From NCBI GenBank assembly GCA_964415795.1, contig CAYQBN010000008.1, positions 1 through 64,000 of the forward strand: DNA of 64,000 nt. The letters are read 5' to 3'. Origin of the DNA: CALITV01 sp964415795. GTDB lineage: Bacteria > UBP6 > UBA1177 > JAKLFG01. The notes beneath the pieces were generated by a model. That model was given only the letters and a program-made list of their open reading frames with translations. It did not search any database and had not been told where the DNA came from. Positions 8,674 to 16,986 of this stretch are shown here, piece by piece. A program made the position numbers and the translations under genes. Each line of letters opens with the position of its first letter. The first letter of the stretch is position 1.

Positions 8674-9600
8674 TCAGGCAAAACGGTAAGAGAGCGTCTT
8701 TGAGTCGGCGTCCATCGCTGCGGCGGCGCCGAGAAGGAGCGCCATATTCCGCTCGCCGTGTCCCACGGGGAAATCGGCCATCACCGGTATCTCTTTTCCG
8801 ATGCCGCTCCGCTCAACGATGAGCCGCGGATCGACCTGTCGCGTGACCGGTGGATGGTGCTCGCGATAAGAGCACTCGCCAATGATGAGACCGCGGACCT
8901 TCGCGAACTTTCCGGCAAGACGCAGTTGCGTCACGAAGCGATCGACGCGGTAAGGGGCCTCTCCCGTTTCCTCGAGGAGAAGGATGCTGTCGTCGAAATT
9001 CGGCTCCCACGGCGTACCGAGGAGCGACACGAGACTCGCGAGGTTGCCCCCCTTCACGACACCACGCGCCGTTCCCGGCTGAAGAACGGTGATATGACGC
9101 TCACCAATGGTGAAGGCATCGTCCCGGCCTTGGAGGAGGCGTACGAGATGGTTCTGGGAACGATGATCGATCTCCGAAAGGGTCGTGATGTTCGGCCCGT
9201 GAATGGTGAGGAGACCACACTTCTCAACGAGAAAAGAGTGGAGTATCGTCACATCGGAAAAGCCGATGAGCGGTTTGTTCGCTTTTTTCAAGTCCTCGAC
9301 TCGCTCCTGCAGGAACGGAAGCAGATGGAGCGCCCCATAGCCGCCGCGCGCCGCCCACACCGCCTCGACCTCGGGATCGCTGAACGCCTTGATGAGCTGG
9401 GCCGCACGCTGAGCGGCATCGCCGGCAAGGTAACCGGTCCGCGCGAAGACCGCCGTGTCATAGACCGGCCGCACCTTGTTGAGCTTGAGAAAGGTGAGTC
9501 CCGCGTTGAAGAGCTGTTTGTCGAAGGGTCCCGAGGTCGCCACGACCTGCACTTTGCCGCGAAAAGCTATTGGTTTGAATTCCCCGAAGTGTGTTGTCAT
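8674..9600 (-). CDS. ldcA: LD-carboxypeptidase (peptidase family S66)
   Basis: This 308-residue protein matches S66 L,D-carboxypeptidases, which trim the terminal D-Ala from murein tetrapeptides during peptidoglycan recycling. The nucleophile Ser is in LIGFSDVTILH, the catalytic Glu in LLLEETGEAPYRVDRF, and the His in FPVGHGERNMALLLG. ARGGYGALHLLP is another family motif. The start at 9600 is preceded by GGAGG. The longer frame upstream lies inside rsmI. It is the last gene of a minus-strand smpB-yraN-rsmI-ldcA run, one base after rsmI. There is no signal peptide, consistent with cytoplasmic action. Confidence 0.9.
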   Translation of the reverse strand: MTTHFGEFKPIAFRGKVQVVATSGPFDKQLFNAGLTFLKLNKVRPVYDTAVFARTGYLAGDAAQRAAQLIKAFSDPEVEAVWAARGGYGALHLLPFLQERVEDLKKANKPLIGFSDVTILHSFLVEKCGLLTIHGPNITTLSEIDHRSQNHLVRLLQGRDDAFTIGERHITVLQPGTARGVVKGGNLASLVSLLGTPWEPNFDDSILLLEETGEAPYRVDRFVTQLRLAGKFAKVRGLIIGECSYREHHPPVTRQVDPRLIVERSGIGKEIPVMADFPVGHGERNMALLLGAAAAMDADSKTLSYRFA

Positions 9601-9601
9601 G

Positions 9602-10429
9602 CTATCCTCCATCACTCGATTCTCGACCAGTACTTCCGCGCATCGCATAGAGCCACCGCTTGAGATCGTTCGCCGCAATGGTGGGATACAGACGCGTGAG
9701 CAGGACCAGCGCATCCTTCACTGAGAGCGCCGCAAGGATCTGGTCGCGGTCGGCGTCGGGCGGTGGGACGGTGGGCGCCTCGCGCCGCCGCGGTTCGGCG
9801 ACGATGGTGAACTCACCCTGTTCGCGCACCTTCTCCCCCCGATAGACGAAGACCTCCTCGAACTCCTTCGTGAGTTCCCGGCATACCACGATGCGTTCAC
9901 AGCGCGGCGCAAGGCGCGCAAGGAGATCGCTCACCCGAGTCGGCGCCTCATAAAGAACGATCGGCACGCCGACGGCGAGTGCTTCGTCGAGTTCCCGTTC
10001 GCGCGTCGCTCCTTTTGCCGCAAGGAACCCGACGAAGAGGAACCGGTCACTCACCATGCCCGATACCGAGAAAGCGGCGGCAGCAGCCGAAGGTCCGGGG
10101 ACTGGCGATACCCTTATCCCTTCGTCGAGTGCCGCGGCGACGAGCAGTTTCCCCGGATCGCTCACCGCGGGGGTTCCCGCATCGGAAACGAGTGCCAGTG
10201 ATCTCCCCTCTCTCAACAATGCGAGGTAGCGATCCAACTTACCTTTCTCGCTGAACTTGTGGTAGGATTCGACCGGTGTCGCAATGCCGTAGCGGACGCA
10301 GAGTTTTCTGGTCTCGCGGGTGTCCTCCGCGAGGATGAGATCGCACGAGACAAGGGTGCGCCGTGCCCGCTCCGAGAGATCGCTCAGGTTGCCGATCGGC
10401 GTCGCAACGACGAACAAGGTGCCGCTCAT
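9602..10429 (-). CDS. rsmI: 16S rRNA (cytidine-1402-2'-O)-methyltransferase
   Basis: This 275-residue tetrapyrrole-methylase-fold enzyme 2'-O-methylates C1402 of 16S rRNA. Signatures include LFVVATPIGNLSDLSERA at the N-terminus, ILAEDTRETRKL, SYHKFSEKGK (the usual His-Asn/Glu motif), LVSDAGTPAVSDPG and the PVPGPSAAAAA SAM loop. I use the ATG at 10429. A TTG one codon earlier is less likely. The start overlaps the yraN stop (TGATG), and GAGGGG lies about 6 bases upstream. The C-terminal HTH-like part (SVKDALVLLTRLYP) is complete. Confidence 0.95.
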   Translation of the reverse strand: MSGTLFVVATPIGNLSDLSERARRTLVSCDLILAEDTRETRKLCVRYGIATPVESYHKFSEKGKLDRYLALLREGRSLALVSDAGTPAVSDPGKLLVAAALDEGIRVSPVPGPSAAAAAFSVSGMVSDRFLFVGFLAAKGATRERELDEALAVGVPIVLYEAPTRVSDLLARLAPRCERIVVCRELTKEFEEVFVYRGEKVREQGEFTIVAEPRRREAPTVPPPDADRDQILAALSVKDALVLLTRLYPTIAANDLKRWLYAMRGSTGRESSDGG

Positions 10430-10818
10430 CAAAGCCCCTCTGCTGGAAAGGCATCCTCGAAGTACTCCATCTCGAAGTCGCCGTCGCTACCGACGAGTGC
10501 CGCGACATCGAAGCGGATGCGGGTACGCTGAAGTTTCACCCCGTGTGTTTGCGCCCAGAAGAGCGCCGTTCTCACGATGTGCCGCTTTTTCAGGGGTTTT
10601 ATCGTCTCGGCGGGAGTGCCTCCCTCCCAGAAGCGCCGCTTCCACGAGCGGACTTCGACGAAGACGACGAGGTCTCCCCTGCGTGCCACGATGTCGAGTT
10701 CGCCGCCGCGCACCGTGAAGTTGCGATCAAGGATCGTAAACCCTGCTTTCTCAAGGTGCGCCGCCACGAATTCCTCGGCATCCTGTCCGCGTGCCCGGGT
10801 ATGCCGCTCCTCGTTCAC
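10429..10818 (-). CDS. yraN: YraN/UPF0102 family nuclease-like protein
   Basis: This 129-residue protein has the UPF0102 restriction-endonuclease fold. The active-site pattern is GELDIVARRGDLVVFVEVR, with the Asp, Glu and basic residue expected for a PD-(D/E)XK-type site, preceded by GFTILDRNF. Its cellular role is not established in the family. It overlaps smpB by 4 bases and rsmI by 1, and it neighbours rsmI in many bacteria. A C-terminal FDVAAL strand and an acidic tail complete the family length. Confidence 0.88.
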   Translation of the reverse strand: MNEERHTRARGQDAEEFVAAHLEKAGFTILDRNFTVRGGELDIVARRGDLVVFVEVRSWKRRFWEGGTPAETIKPLKKRHIVRTALFWAQTHGVKLQRTRIRFDVAALVGSDGDFEMEYFEDAFPAEGL

Positions 10819-11273
10819 CCTTCCCCCTTTCGCGCCCGGTCAAGTTCTCGCTTCAGTTCCTTCTTGCGCAAGGTCTCGCGCTTATCATACTGCGCCTTGC
10901 CGCGCACGAGCGCGATCTCCATTTTGGCGCGGCCGTGCTCGTCGAGGTAAAGTTCGAGCGGCACGATGGTAAAGCCGCGTTCCTTGACCTTTTGTGACCA
11001 TTTGAGGATCTCGCGTTTGTGCAAGAGAAGCCGCCGCGTGCGGTCATCGGCATGGTTCCAGCGGTTTCCGCACACATACGGCGCGATGTGAAACCCGATG
11101 AGGAACGCCTCTCCGTTTTTTATCTCGACATAGGAATCACGGAACGCGACAGTTCCCATGCGGATGGACTTTATCTCGGTGCCGGTGAGCGCAAGACCCG
11201 CCTCAAGTTTTTCGATGATCTCGTAGTCGTGCCACGCCTTGCGGTTTCGGGCAACCGTCTTTCGCTCTGCCAT
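10815..11273 (-). CDS. smpB: SsrA-binding protein SmpB
   Basis: This 152-residue SmpB binds tmRNA and delivers it to stalled ribosomes for trans-translation. Family motifs are NRKAWHDYEIIEKLEAGLAL, LTGTEIKSIR, FLIGFHIAPY and the basic C-terminal tail (YDKRETLRKKELKREL) that enters the mRNA channel. No tmRNA gene is visible in this window. It is the first gene of the minus-strand smpB-yraN-rsmI-ldcA unit and has its own promoter just upstream. Confidence 0.95.
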   Translation of the reverse strand: MAERKTVARNRKAWHDYEIIEKLEAGLALTGTEIKSIRMGTVAFRDSYVEIKNGEAFLIGFHIAPYVCGNRWNHADDRTRRLLLHKREILKWSQKVKERGFTIVPLELYLDEHGRAKMEIALVRGKAQYDKRETLRKKELKRELDRARKGEG

Positions 11274-11293
11274 GAAACCTCCCTTTCAGGGGC

Positions 11294-11321
11294 ATTATAC
11301 CCAGAGCAGGTGCAAGGTAAA
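11294..11321 (-). promoter_or_regulatory. Promoter for the smpB operon
   Basis: On the minus strand TTTACC (11316-11321), a 16-base spacer and a perfect TATAAT (11294-11299) lie about 20 bases before the smpB ATG, followed by a GGGAGG ribosome site. Confidence 0.6.
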
Positions 11322-11429
11322 TTTTATGCGGCTCCTGATTTTCCTTGTTCCCCGCACTGCTTACCCTCTTGCTTTTTACTCGACCCGCTGTATCGTGATT
11401 GCATGGCCTCAACGATACGGAGCGATACG

Positions 11430-13358
11430 ATGAGAAACCTTTTGATTGGGCTTTTTCTAACAGCGTTCTTCTTCGGTGTCGCCTGCACCGACACCGACAA
11501 GAAAACGGGCGACGGCGATGTGGCGAGCGACGACGCGCTCATCATTACCGAAGACGAGGAACCGGGCGACGAAGATCTCCTCCCCGATGCGGAGAACGAT
11601 TACCCCTCCCGTCTTTTCGGCACCGCTGTGCTCAATCCGTCGGGGCACGCGCCGCTCACCGCCGAGATACCCTTTACCCCCGATAAACCGGGATGGTTCA
11701 TCCTCACCGTGACCTGCCCCGATATCAGCGACGATGTTCCCTTCACCAAGAAGTTCGCCTTCGCCGCGGGGCACACCATCGATCTGCCGGTGCTCGGCCT
11801 TCATCCTGACTGCGCGAACCGCGTGACGATAACCCTCTTCGATGAAGAGCAGACCGAACTCGGCACCTATACGACGACCATCGCAACCGATCCGCTTCCC
11901 GAAGATTTTCCCCTCATCACCGCCACCGGCGACTACGCAGGCGACGCCATCACCTTCTTCCCCTACTATCGCACCTTCAAGAGTGAGGAGCCGGATGACA
12001 ACAACCCCGAGGTTCCTGCGGGGGTAGAGCCGGCGATGGCGGGACTCGGCGTCGACAAGAAAGGACGCATTCGATGGTACTCTGCGTTCCCTTCCCCCTT
12101 CTTCTTCCCGATGGTGCTCATCGAGGGACAGATCTACGGCGGTGCGTGGTACGGCGATATGGGAACGCTCTGGCACTACGACTTCATGGGCTACGAACGC
12201 GGCGCGCTCAATTTCGGGCAGCACGGCTACCTTCGCGTCCACCACGATGTCGTGAAGAAGCCCGACGGCAACTTCCTCATCACTGCCGACAAGGTGGGAA
12301 GCGACTACATCGAGGATCACATCATCGAGATAGACCCGGACGACGGCTCGCTCGTTCACGAGTGGGATCTCAATTCGGTTTTCCCCGATGTCGCCGATCT
12401 CTTCTACGACATCCCGATGACGAGCACCGAATACCCCGGATTTTCCAATGATCCGATCCACCTCAACAGCGTCTTCTACGACGCGAGCGACGATACCCTC
12501 ATCGTCGCTTCTCAGCGCTCCGGTATTGCCAAGATACGTGCCGACAACGGCACGCTCGTGTGGTTCTTCGCACCGCACCTCATGCGCTTCATAGATGACA
12601 AGAATGGCGACGGGCTGAGCGACAGTTTCGTGGACGGCTACGACATCAACACCCAAACGACATGGGTCGGCGACTTTATGAGCGGCGCCTACACCGAAGA
12701 ACGCTACCCCATCGCCGGAAAGCCGACCGAAGGTTACCCGTTTGAGTTCTCCTACGAAAAGTTCTTCCTTCAGCCGCTCGATGAGGAGGGTACCCTCATC
12801 ACCGATACCGACCGTCTCATGGGATTCACCGAAGCAGAGGATTTCCGATATCCCTTCCGCGCTCACGCGCCGCGTCTGCGTCCCGACGGCACCCTTCTGC
12901 TCTTCGACAACGGGCTTGGACGCAACTTTTCCATCATCAACAAAGACTTCTTCAGCCGCGCCGCGATATTTGATATCACCCCGGGAGAAGGCGGCTTCGG
13001 CGGCACGATACGGCAGGTACACGAGTACATTCTCCAGAGTGACCCGCTCTGGCACCGCTTGAGCGTCGTCATCGGCGACGCCGACGACCTCGGCGACGGA
13101 ACGATCCTCGTCACCTCGGGCGCCCTTGGAACTGCCTTTTATCCCGACTTCATCATGGATCTCTACGGTGACGGCCCGCGCGGTGCCTACATCGCCCAGA
13201 TCGACATCGAAACGGGAGAGGAGACCCACTCTCTCCTCATCGAGCGGATCATCTCGGACGAGTATCCCAACTCATCGTTCAGCGTCTATCGCGCCGACCG
13301 CGTGGACCTCTATCGAGCGCTGCCGCTGCCGACGGGACTCGTTCTCCTCGAAGACTAA
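11430..13358 (+). CDS. Arylsulfate sulfotransferase-like (ASST) lipoprotein
   Basis: This 642-residue protein has a signal peptide with lipobox FGVAC (lipid Cys19), a strongly acidic spacer (about 20-57), an N-terminal beta domain, and a beta-propeller resembling bacterial ASST. ASST moves sulfate from one phenol ester to another through a His intermediate. Matching active-site positions are His272 (RVHHDV), His344 and Asn346 (DPIHLNSV), Arg363 (SQRSGI) and His479 (RAHAPRL), in the same order and similar spacing as in the E. coli enzyme. FDNGLGRN is another ASST motif. I start at 11430 behind GGAG. Being a lipoprotein rather than a soluble periplasmic protein is unusual. It is transcribed divergently from smpB and stands alone, with no DsbL/DsbI next to it. 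Confidence 0.8.
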   Translation: MRNLLIGLFLTAFFFGVACTDTDKKTGDGDVASDDALIITEDEEPGDEDLLPDAENDYPSRLFGTAVLNPSGHAPLTAEIPFTPDKPGWFILTVTCPDISDDVPFTKKFAFAAGHTIDLPVLGLHPDCANRVTITLFDEEQTELGTYTTTIATDPLPEDFPLITATGDYAGDAITFFPYYRTFKSEEPDDNNPEVPAGVEPAMAGLGVDKKGRIRWYSAFPSPFFFPMVLIEGQIYGGAWYGDMGTLWHYDFMGYERGALNFGQHGYLRVHHDVVKKPDGNFLITADKVGSDYIEDHIIEIDPDDGSLVHEWDLNSVFPDVADLFYDIPMTSTEYPGFSNDPIHLNSVFYDASDDTLIVASQRSGIAKIRADNGTLVWFFAPHLMRFIDDKNGDGLSDSFVDGYDINTQTTWVGDFMSGAYTEERYPIAGKPTEGYPFEFSYEKFFLQPLDEEGTLITDTDRLMGFTEAEDFRYPFRAHAPRLRPDGTLLLFDNGLGRNFSIINKDFFSRAAIFDITPGEGGFGGTIRQVHEYILQSDPLWHRLSVVIGDADDLGDGTILVTSGALGTAFYPDFIMDLYGDGPRGAYIAQIDIETGEETHSLLIERIISDEYPNSSFSVYRADRVDLYRALPLPTGLVLLED

Positions 13359-13376
13359 AGCATAATATCTCGCTTA

Positions 13377-14189
13377 TTATCGGGTAATGATGCGCCAGTC
13401 GCGCATCTCGATGCGAAAGAGCGACTCGACACCATCGCCCGTTTTTCTGTAGCCAAAGAAGAGTCGGCCGGTCACCGTCACCGGTACCGTATCGGTGTAG
13501 AGTTGTTCACGGTCAACCTTGAGCGGTTTCGTTCCTGACATCGCTTCGACATGGATGAGGTCAGCAAGCGTCGGCGGGTTGCAAAAGACGCACCCCGACA
13601 TCACGACGATGGGGTTGGCAAGCCAGAAATCTATCATCGTTCCATCCTGCGGCACCCGACCGGTCGGCATGACCAGCCCCGATATCGTCACCGCGGCGCC
13701 GTTCATCTGATCGATTACCTCCTGCGGCCACTTTTCGTAGAGCCGTAGGTAAAGAAAGACCTTGCGGAGCCCTTGGTAACTGAGTTGGAACGGCTGGTCC
13801 CAGTTTGGTTCGTTCTCGCGGAACCGCTCACCCGCCTTCCGATATGCCTTCGCATCGCCGGCGCTCTTCACCACGACCTCACGGCCGTGTTCGGTATAGC
13901 TTTTCTTTACCTGAAACGCTCCCTCGGTCGTCTCCCTGAGCCCCGGCCCCTTCTGGGGGGCAACGATGTCTTGCGGCGCAGGAACCGATTCAGAGATCTT
14001 TTTCTCTTGGACAGGAGGCTTCTCGAGGTCATTACCGAACTTCTCGACGATATCGTCCTTCTTCGAGAGTTCCTCGACCACCACCGCACGGTAGCGGTAG
14101 TACCGGACGAAGGCGAAGACGAGGATCGCCGCCACGGCGACAATGATGGCGCCGAGAAGATACGAAGAGGCTTTTTCTTTGACGGTCAT
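13377..14189 (-). CDS. Single-TM protein with C-terminal DUF3299-like domain
   Basis: This 270-residue protein has one N-terminal TM helix (about 9-27), a charged and Pro-rich linker to about residue 85, and a C-terminal domain outside the membrane. The last 110 residues (VTISGLVMP, FWLANPIVVMSGCVFCNPP, LIHVEAM, VTGRLFFG) resemble DUF3299 periplasmic proteins, which have a Cys/Pro-rich loop before a conserved (I/V)HV strand. The function is unknown. The start at 14189 has AAGGAG upstream and overlaps the radical SAM stop (ATGA), so the two are translationally coupled in the unit led by the DtxR gene. This hints at metal-linked function, by context only. Confidence 0.65.
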   Translation of the reverse strand: MTVKEKASSYLLGAIIVAVAAILVFAFVRYYRYRAVVVEELSKKDDIVEKFGNDLEKPPVQEKKISESVPAPQDIVAPQKGPGLRETTEGAFQVKKSYTEHGREVVVKSAGDAKAYRKAGERFRENEPNWDQPFQLSYQGLRKVFLYLRLYEKWPQEVIDQMNGAAVTISGLVMPTGRVPQDGTMIDFWLANPIVVMSGCVFCNPPTLADLIHVEAMSGTKPLKVDREQLYTDTVPVTVTGRLFFGYRKTGDGVESLFRIEMRDWRIITR

Positions 14190-15157
14190 ACCGGCTCCTT
14201 GGGTGAAAAGTGTTGGTGAAGGGTGCGCACGAGAAACCGATCGGCACCGAACGAAACTTCGCTGACAAGCCCCTCCCTTTTGAGCTCCTCGACAAGATCC
14301 CACGACGCGCCTGCCGATGCGAGGATCGCCTCGACATTCTCGATGCGGAGCGGGTGAACGGCGCTTATCGCGAGGATGTCGGTACGAGGATCGCCGGTCG
14401 AAGAAAAGGCGTTCCCTTCGTGGCCGGCAAGCATCTCGACGCGGTCGGTGCCCACAAGCGCCGTGAACCACCGCCATGCCGCGGCAAGCCGCTCAGGGAT
14501 GGGAAGAGCGATATCGAGATAGGCTGGCGGCCGGGTCGGCACGAGGAGGTAACTTTTGTTCGGCCAGAGCCCCGCGATGAAGCGCGCCGTTGCCTCGAGC
14601 GAGGCATCGGTGTCGTTGATGCCGCCGACAAGCATCGTCTCGCTGAGAAGTTTCCCCGCGAAGTCCTTCGCGAACGCCGTGATCCCTTCGAGGATCGGTG
14701 CAAGAGAAAGTGCCGCATCGGGCGCATCGATCCGACGCCAGAGCAGTTCGTCAACCGTATCTATCTTCACCGATACGATATCGGCCTGCGCAAGGTCTCG
14801 CCGGACATCCTCACGATCCATGAGCGAACCGTTGGTGATGACCGCGACCGGGAACCCGGCCTTTTTGAGCGCCGCGATCTCTTCCCCCAACCGCGCATCG
14901 AGCGTCGGCTCTCCGTCGGGAACGAACGAAACGACATCCACCGTTCCCCCCTTCGCGCGCACCGTCGCCACCTTTGCGGCCACCGCCGCCACGAGTGCTT
15001 CAGGATCGGTATGTTCCCGCCGGATGGTGTCATAACGCCGCGTGATCCCAACCTGACAGTACCGGCACGAGTAGGTGCATATCTTTTCGGAAAAGACATT
15101 GACACCGAGACTCCACCCGAGACGCCGTGAGGGAATGGGACCAAAGATGTTCAGCAT
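14186..15157 (-). CDS. Radical SAM protein (COG0731 type)
   Basis: This 323-residue protein opens with FGPIPSRRLGWSLGVN and then the [4Fe-4S] motif CTYSCRYC (Cys27, Cys31, Cys34), as in COG0731 radical SAM proteins related to wyosine synthases. VSFVPDGEPTLD and the ITNGSL strand are further family signs. Bacterial members have no settled function. A C-terminal winged-helix-like segment (about 265-310) is present. It starts 3 bases after the DtxR gene and overlaps the DUF3299-like gene by 4 bases, so the iron-type regulator, this Fe-S enzyme and the envelope protein form one unit. Confidence 0.85.
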   Translation of the reverse strand: MLNIFGPIPSRRLGWSLGVNVFSEKICTYSCRYCQVGITRRYDTIRREHTDPEALVAAVAAKVATVRAKGGTVDVVSFVPDGEPTLDARLGEEIAALKKAGFPVAVITNGSLMDREDVRRDLAQADIVSVKIDTVDELLWRRIDAPDAALSLAPILEGITAFAKDFAGKLLSETMLVGGINDTDASLEATARFIAGLWPNKSYLLVPTRPPAYLDIALPIPERLAAAWRWFTALVGTDRVEMLAGHEGNAFSSTGDPRTDILAISAVHPLRIENVEAILASAGASWDLVEELKREGLVSEVSFGADRFLVRTLHQHFSPKEPV

Positions 15158-15160
15158 CAG

Positions 15161-15577
15161 TTACCCTTGGAACTTGTCAGGAGAGGTGCACGATTTGAAG
15201 TGAGCGACAAGCGAACGAAAGCGCCGGTAGGGCTCGCCGGTGATATGGTGCTCGGTGCGGCAGGCGAGATCATCAGCGATCTTCTCTTCAAGACCGAGGA
15301 TGCCGTGAAAAAACTCGAAAAAGAGATGGTGCCGTTCAAGCAGTTCCTTTGCGAGTTTCGTCCCTATTTCGGTAAGAGTGACATAGCCGTGGCTCTCGTA
15401 GTTGACATAGCCGAGTTCAGCCAGATGTTGTACCGCGCCGGTCACCGTGGCAGTCTTGACCCCCAACGCCTCGGCGATCTCTTTGTTACGCGCCACCTTT
15501 CGATCGAGCGTAAGGCGATAGATCGCCTCAAGGTAGTCCTCTTGGACCGCCGTAAGTCCCGAAACCATCTCGGTCAT
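15161..15577 (-). CDS. DtxR/MntR-family metal-dependent repressor
   Basis: This 138-residue regulator has an N-terminal winged helix (about 10-68) and a metal-binding dimerization domain, without the C-terminal SH3-like domain. Expected metal ligands are visible: Asp14 and Glu17 (QEDYLEAIY), His83 (ERHHLF), and Cys106, Glu109, His110 (ACRTEHH). The Cys matches DtxR/IdeR Cys102 rather than the Glu99 of Mn-selective MntR, while Asp14 replaces the DtxR Met10. I therefore infer Fe(II) sensing, with Mn possible. It is divergent from the FeoB membrane gene, and TTAGG-N5-CTAA sites lie between them. It leads a unit with the radical SAM and DUF3299-like genes. Confidence 0.9.
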   Translation of the reverse strand: MTEMVSGLTAVQEDYLEAIYRLTLDRKVARNKEIAEALGVKTATVTGAVQHLAELGYVNYESHGYVTLTEIGTKLAKELLERHHLFFEFFHGILGLEEKIADDLACRTEHHITGEPYRRFRSLVAHFKSCTSPDKFQG

Positions 15578-15608
15578 TCTTACACCTCCACCGACAACGG
15601 ACTTTTCC

Positions 15609-15636
15609 AGTATATGGCTTAGATCACTTGTGTCAA
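15609..15636 (-). promoter_or_regulatory. Promoter for the DtxR-family gene unit
   Basis: On the minus strand TTGACA (15631-15636), a 16-base spacer and TATACT (15609-15614) lie about 30 bases before the ATG. Operator site 1 (15646-15659) lies just upstream of this -35 box. Confidence 0.6.
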
Positions 15637-15645
15637 CGATAAAAT

Positions 15646-15659
15646 TTAGGAAAACCTAA
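15646..15659. promoter_or_regulatory. DtxR-type operator, site 1
   Basis: TTAGGAAAACCTAA is an inverted repeat (arms extend to TTTAGG/CCTAAA) between the divergent dtxR and feoB promoters. It shares TTAGG-N5-CTAA with sites 2 and 3. Its centre is 30 bases, about three helical turns, from site 2. Confidence 0.6.
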
Positions 15660-15667
15660 AAAAGTTC

Positions 15668-15696
15668 TTGACAAGTTAGGACAGTCTAACTATATT
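15668..15696 (+). promoter_or_regulatory. Promoter for feoB membrane-domain gene
   Basis: TTGACA (15668-15673), 17-base spacer, TATATT (15691-15696), close to consensus. The whole spacer is filled by operator site 2, so a bound repressor would exclude RNA polymerase. Confidence 0.7.
15676..15689. promoter_or_regulatory. DtxR-type operator, site 2, inside the feoB promoter spacer
   Basis: TTAGGACAGTCTAA, extended to GTTAG/CTAAC arms, sits exactly between the -35 and -10 boxes. A further half site (TTAGGTAA) follows at 15710-15717. The arrangement is that of a classical repressor operator. Confidence 0.65.
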
Positions 15697-15741
15697 ACTC
15701 AATGCAAACTTAGGTAATGTAGGCGAAATTCGAGGCCGTAT

Positions 15742-16986
15742 ATGCTACTTTGGGACTCCGGTGCAACGGCAACCCCAAATATTTCTGACCGAATAGACCG
15801 CTGGGCGCTTCATCCCCGGCGTGGTCTTCTCTTCTTCGCCATCGTTCTCTATCTGTTCCTTCAAGCCGTGTTCGCCATCGGCGGCCCGCTCGCCATTCTT
15901 CTCGAACACCTGTTCGCCCATCTCGGTACATGGGTAAGTACCGTTTGGCCGTGGGGAAGCGAATCGCTCTCGCACACCGTGGTAACGAGCGCGATCGCTG
16001 GGGTCGGCGGAGTACTCGCCTACACGCCGAACCTCTTCATCCTCTTTCTTGGCATGGCCTTCCTCGAGCAGAGCGGTTATCTGGCACGGGGAGCGAAACT
16101 GCTCGACGGCACTATGCGCCGACTCGGTCTCTCGGGCGGATGTTTTGTCCCCCTCGCCCTCGGGTTCGGCTGTTCGGTCCCCGCGGTCATGGCGACGCGA
16201 CTCATCAAGGATCGCCGCGAGCGGATAACCTCGATCATGATGCTCCCCTTCCTCTCTTGCTCCGGACGCCTGCCGGTCTATCTCCTCATCGTATCTGCCT
16301 TTTTCCCATTTGCTTGGCAGGCGGCGGCGATGTTCGGCGTTTATCTTGTGGGCACCCTGACGGCGATCCTTCTTGCCCGCATCCTTCGCCGGACGCTTCT
16401 TTCGGGAGAAGGCTGCGGCTGCGAGATAACCCTGCCGCCTTATACCGTTCCTCCGGTGCGCGACCTGTTGCGCTCGACATGGGAACGGGGACGCCACTTC
16501 CTTGAAAAGGCGGGGACGACGATACTCATCGCGAGCATCATCCTCGGTCTCCTTTCGGCGTGGCCAAAAACCGAGGGGACTCCCGATGAACAGGCGCGCC
16601 ACGCGCTCCTTGGCCGCATCGGCGGGGCGGTCGAACCGGCGTTCGAACTCATGGGAGGCGACTGGCGCGTCGCCGATGCCGCACTCGCCTCGCTTGCCGC
16701 CAAGGAGATGTTCGTCTCACAGTCGGCGATCCTTTTTCGGCAGAAGGGGACCGGCATCATCGGTTCGGGTCTTTCGGACAAACTGCGCGAGACCTACCCG
16801 CCCGCCGCGGCGCTCGCTTTCCTCGTCTTCATTCTCTTTTCGGCTCCCTGCATAGCAACCTTCGCGACGGTAAGGGCCGAGACCGGCAGTTGGAAGTGGG
16901 CAACGGCGCAGTATGTCGGAATGACGCTCCTCGCCTACCTCGCCGCCGTCATCGTCTATCAGACGGCACGGTTCCTCGCTGGGTGA
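15742..16986 (+). CDS. feoB: FeoB-type ferrous iron transporter, membrane domain only (no GTPase domain)
   Basis: This 414-residue protein has about eight TM helices and matches only the C-terminal membrane half of FeoB. It begins at the DRIDRWALHPRRG segment that normally follows the G and GDI domains. Gate motifs are GFGCSVPAVMATR (Cys144), FLSCSGRLPVY (Cys173), a SLAAKEMFV motif and FSAPCIATFAT (Cys370). FeoB imports Fe(II) across the inner membrane and normally carries its own GTPase domain. Here upstream sequence is promoter and operator, so the G domain is truly absent from this gene, and no feoA is nearby. GAGG sits 6 bases before the ATG. The promoter contains a DtxR-type operator. 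A related nucleoside-gate transporter of different substrate cannot be fully excluded. Confidence 0.85.
   Translation: MLLWDSGATATPNISDRIDRWALHPRRGLLFFAIVLYLFLQAVFAIGGPLAILLEHLFAHLGTWVSTVWPWGSESLSHTVVTSAIAGVGGVLAYTPNLFILFLGMAFLEQSGYLARGAKLLDGTMRRLGLSGGCFVPLALGFGCSVPAVMATRLIKDRRERITSIMMLPFLSCSGRLPVYLLIVSAFFPFAWQAAAMFGVYLVGTLTAILLARILRRTLLSGEGCGCEITLPPYTVPPVRDLLRSTWERGRHFLEKAGTTILIASIILGLLSAWPKTEGTPDEQARHALLGRIGGAVEPAFELMGGDWRVADAALASLAAKEMFVSQSAILFRQKGTGIIGSGLSDKLRETYPPAAALAFLVFILFSAPCIATFATVRAETGSWKWATAQYVGMTLLAYLAAVIVYQTARFLAG

Noticed and set aside
11457..13229. A 590-codon minus-strand frame opposite the ASST-like gene
   Set aside because: The plus-strand product has a lipobox and full set of active-site motifs; the antisense frame has none.
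13359..13376. A short AT-only inverted repeat between the ASST-like and DUF3299-like genes as a terminator
   Set aside because: The 6-bp stem contains only A-T pairs and would be unstable; there is no U-run.
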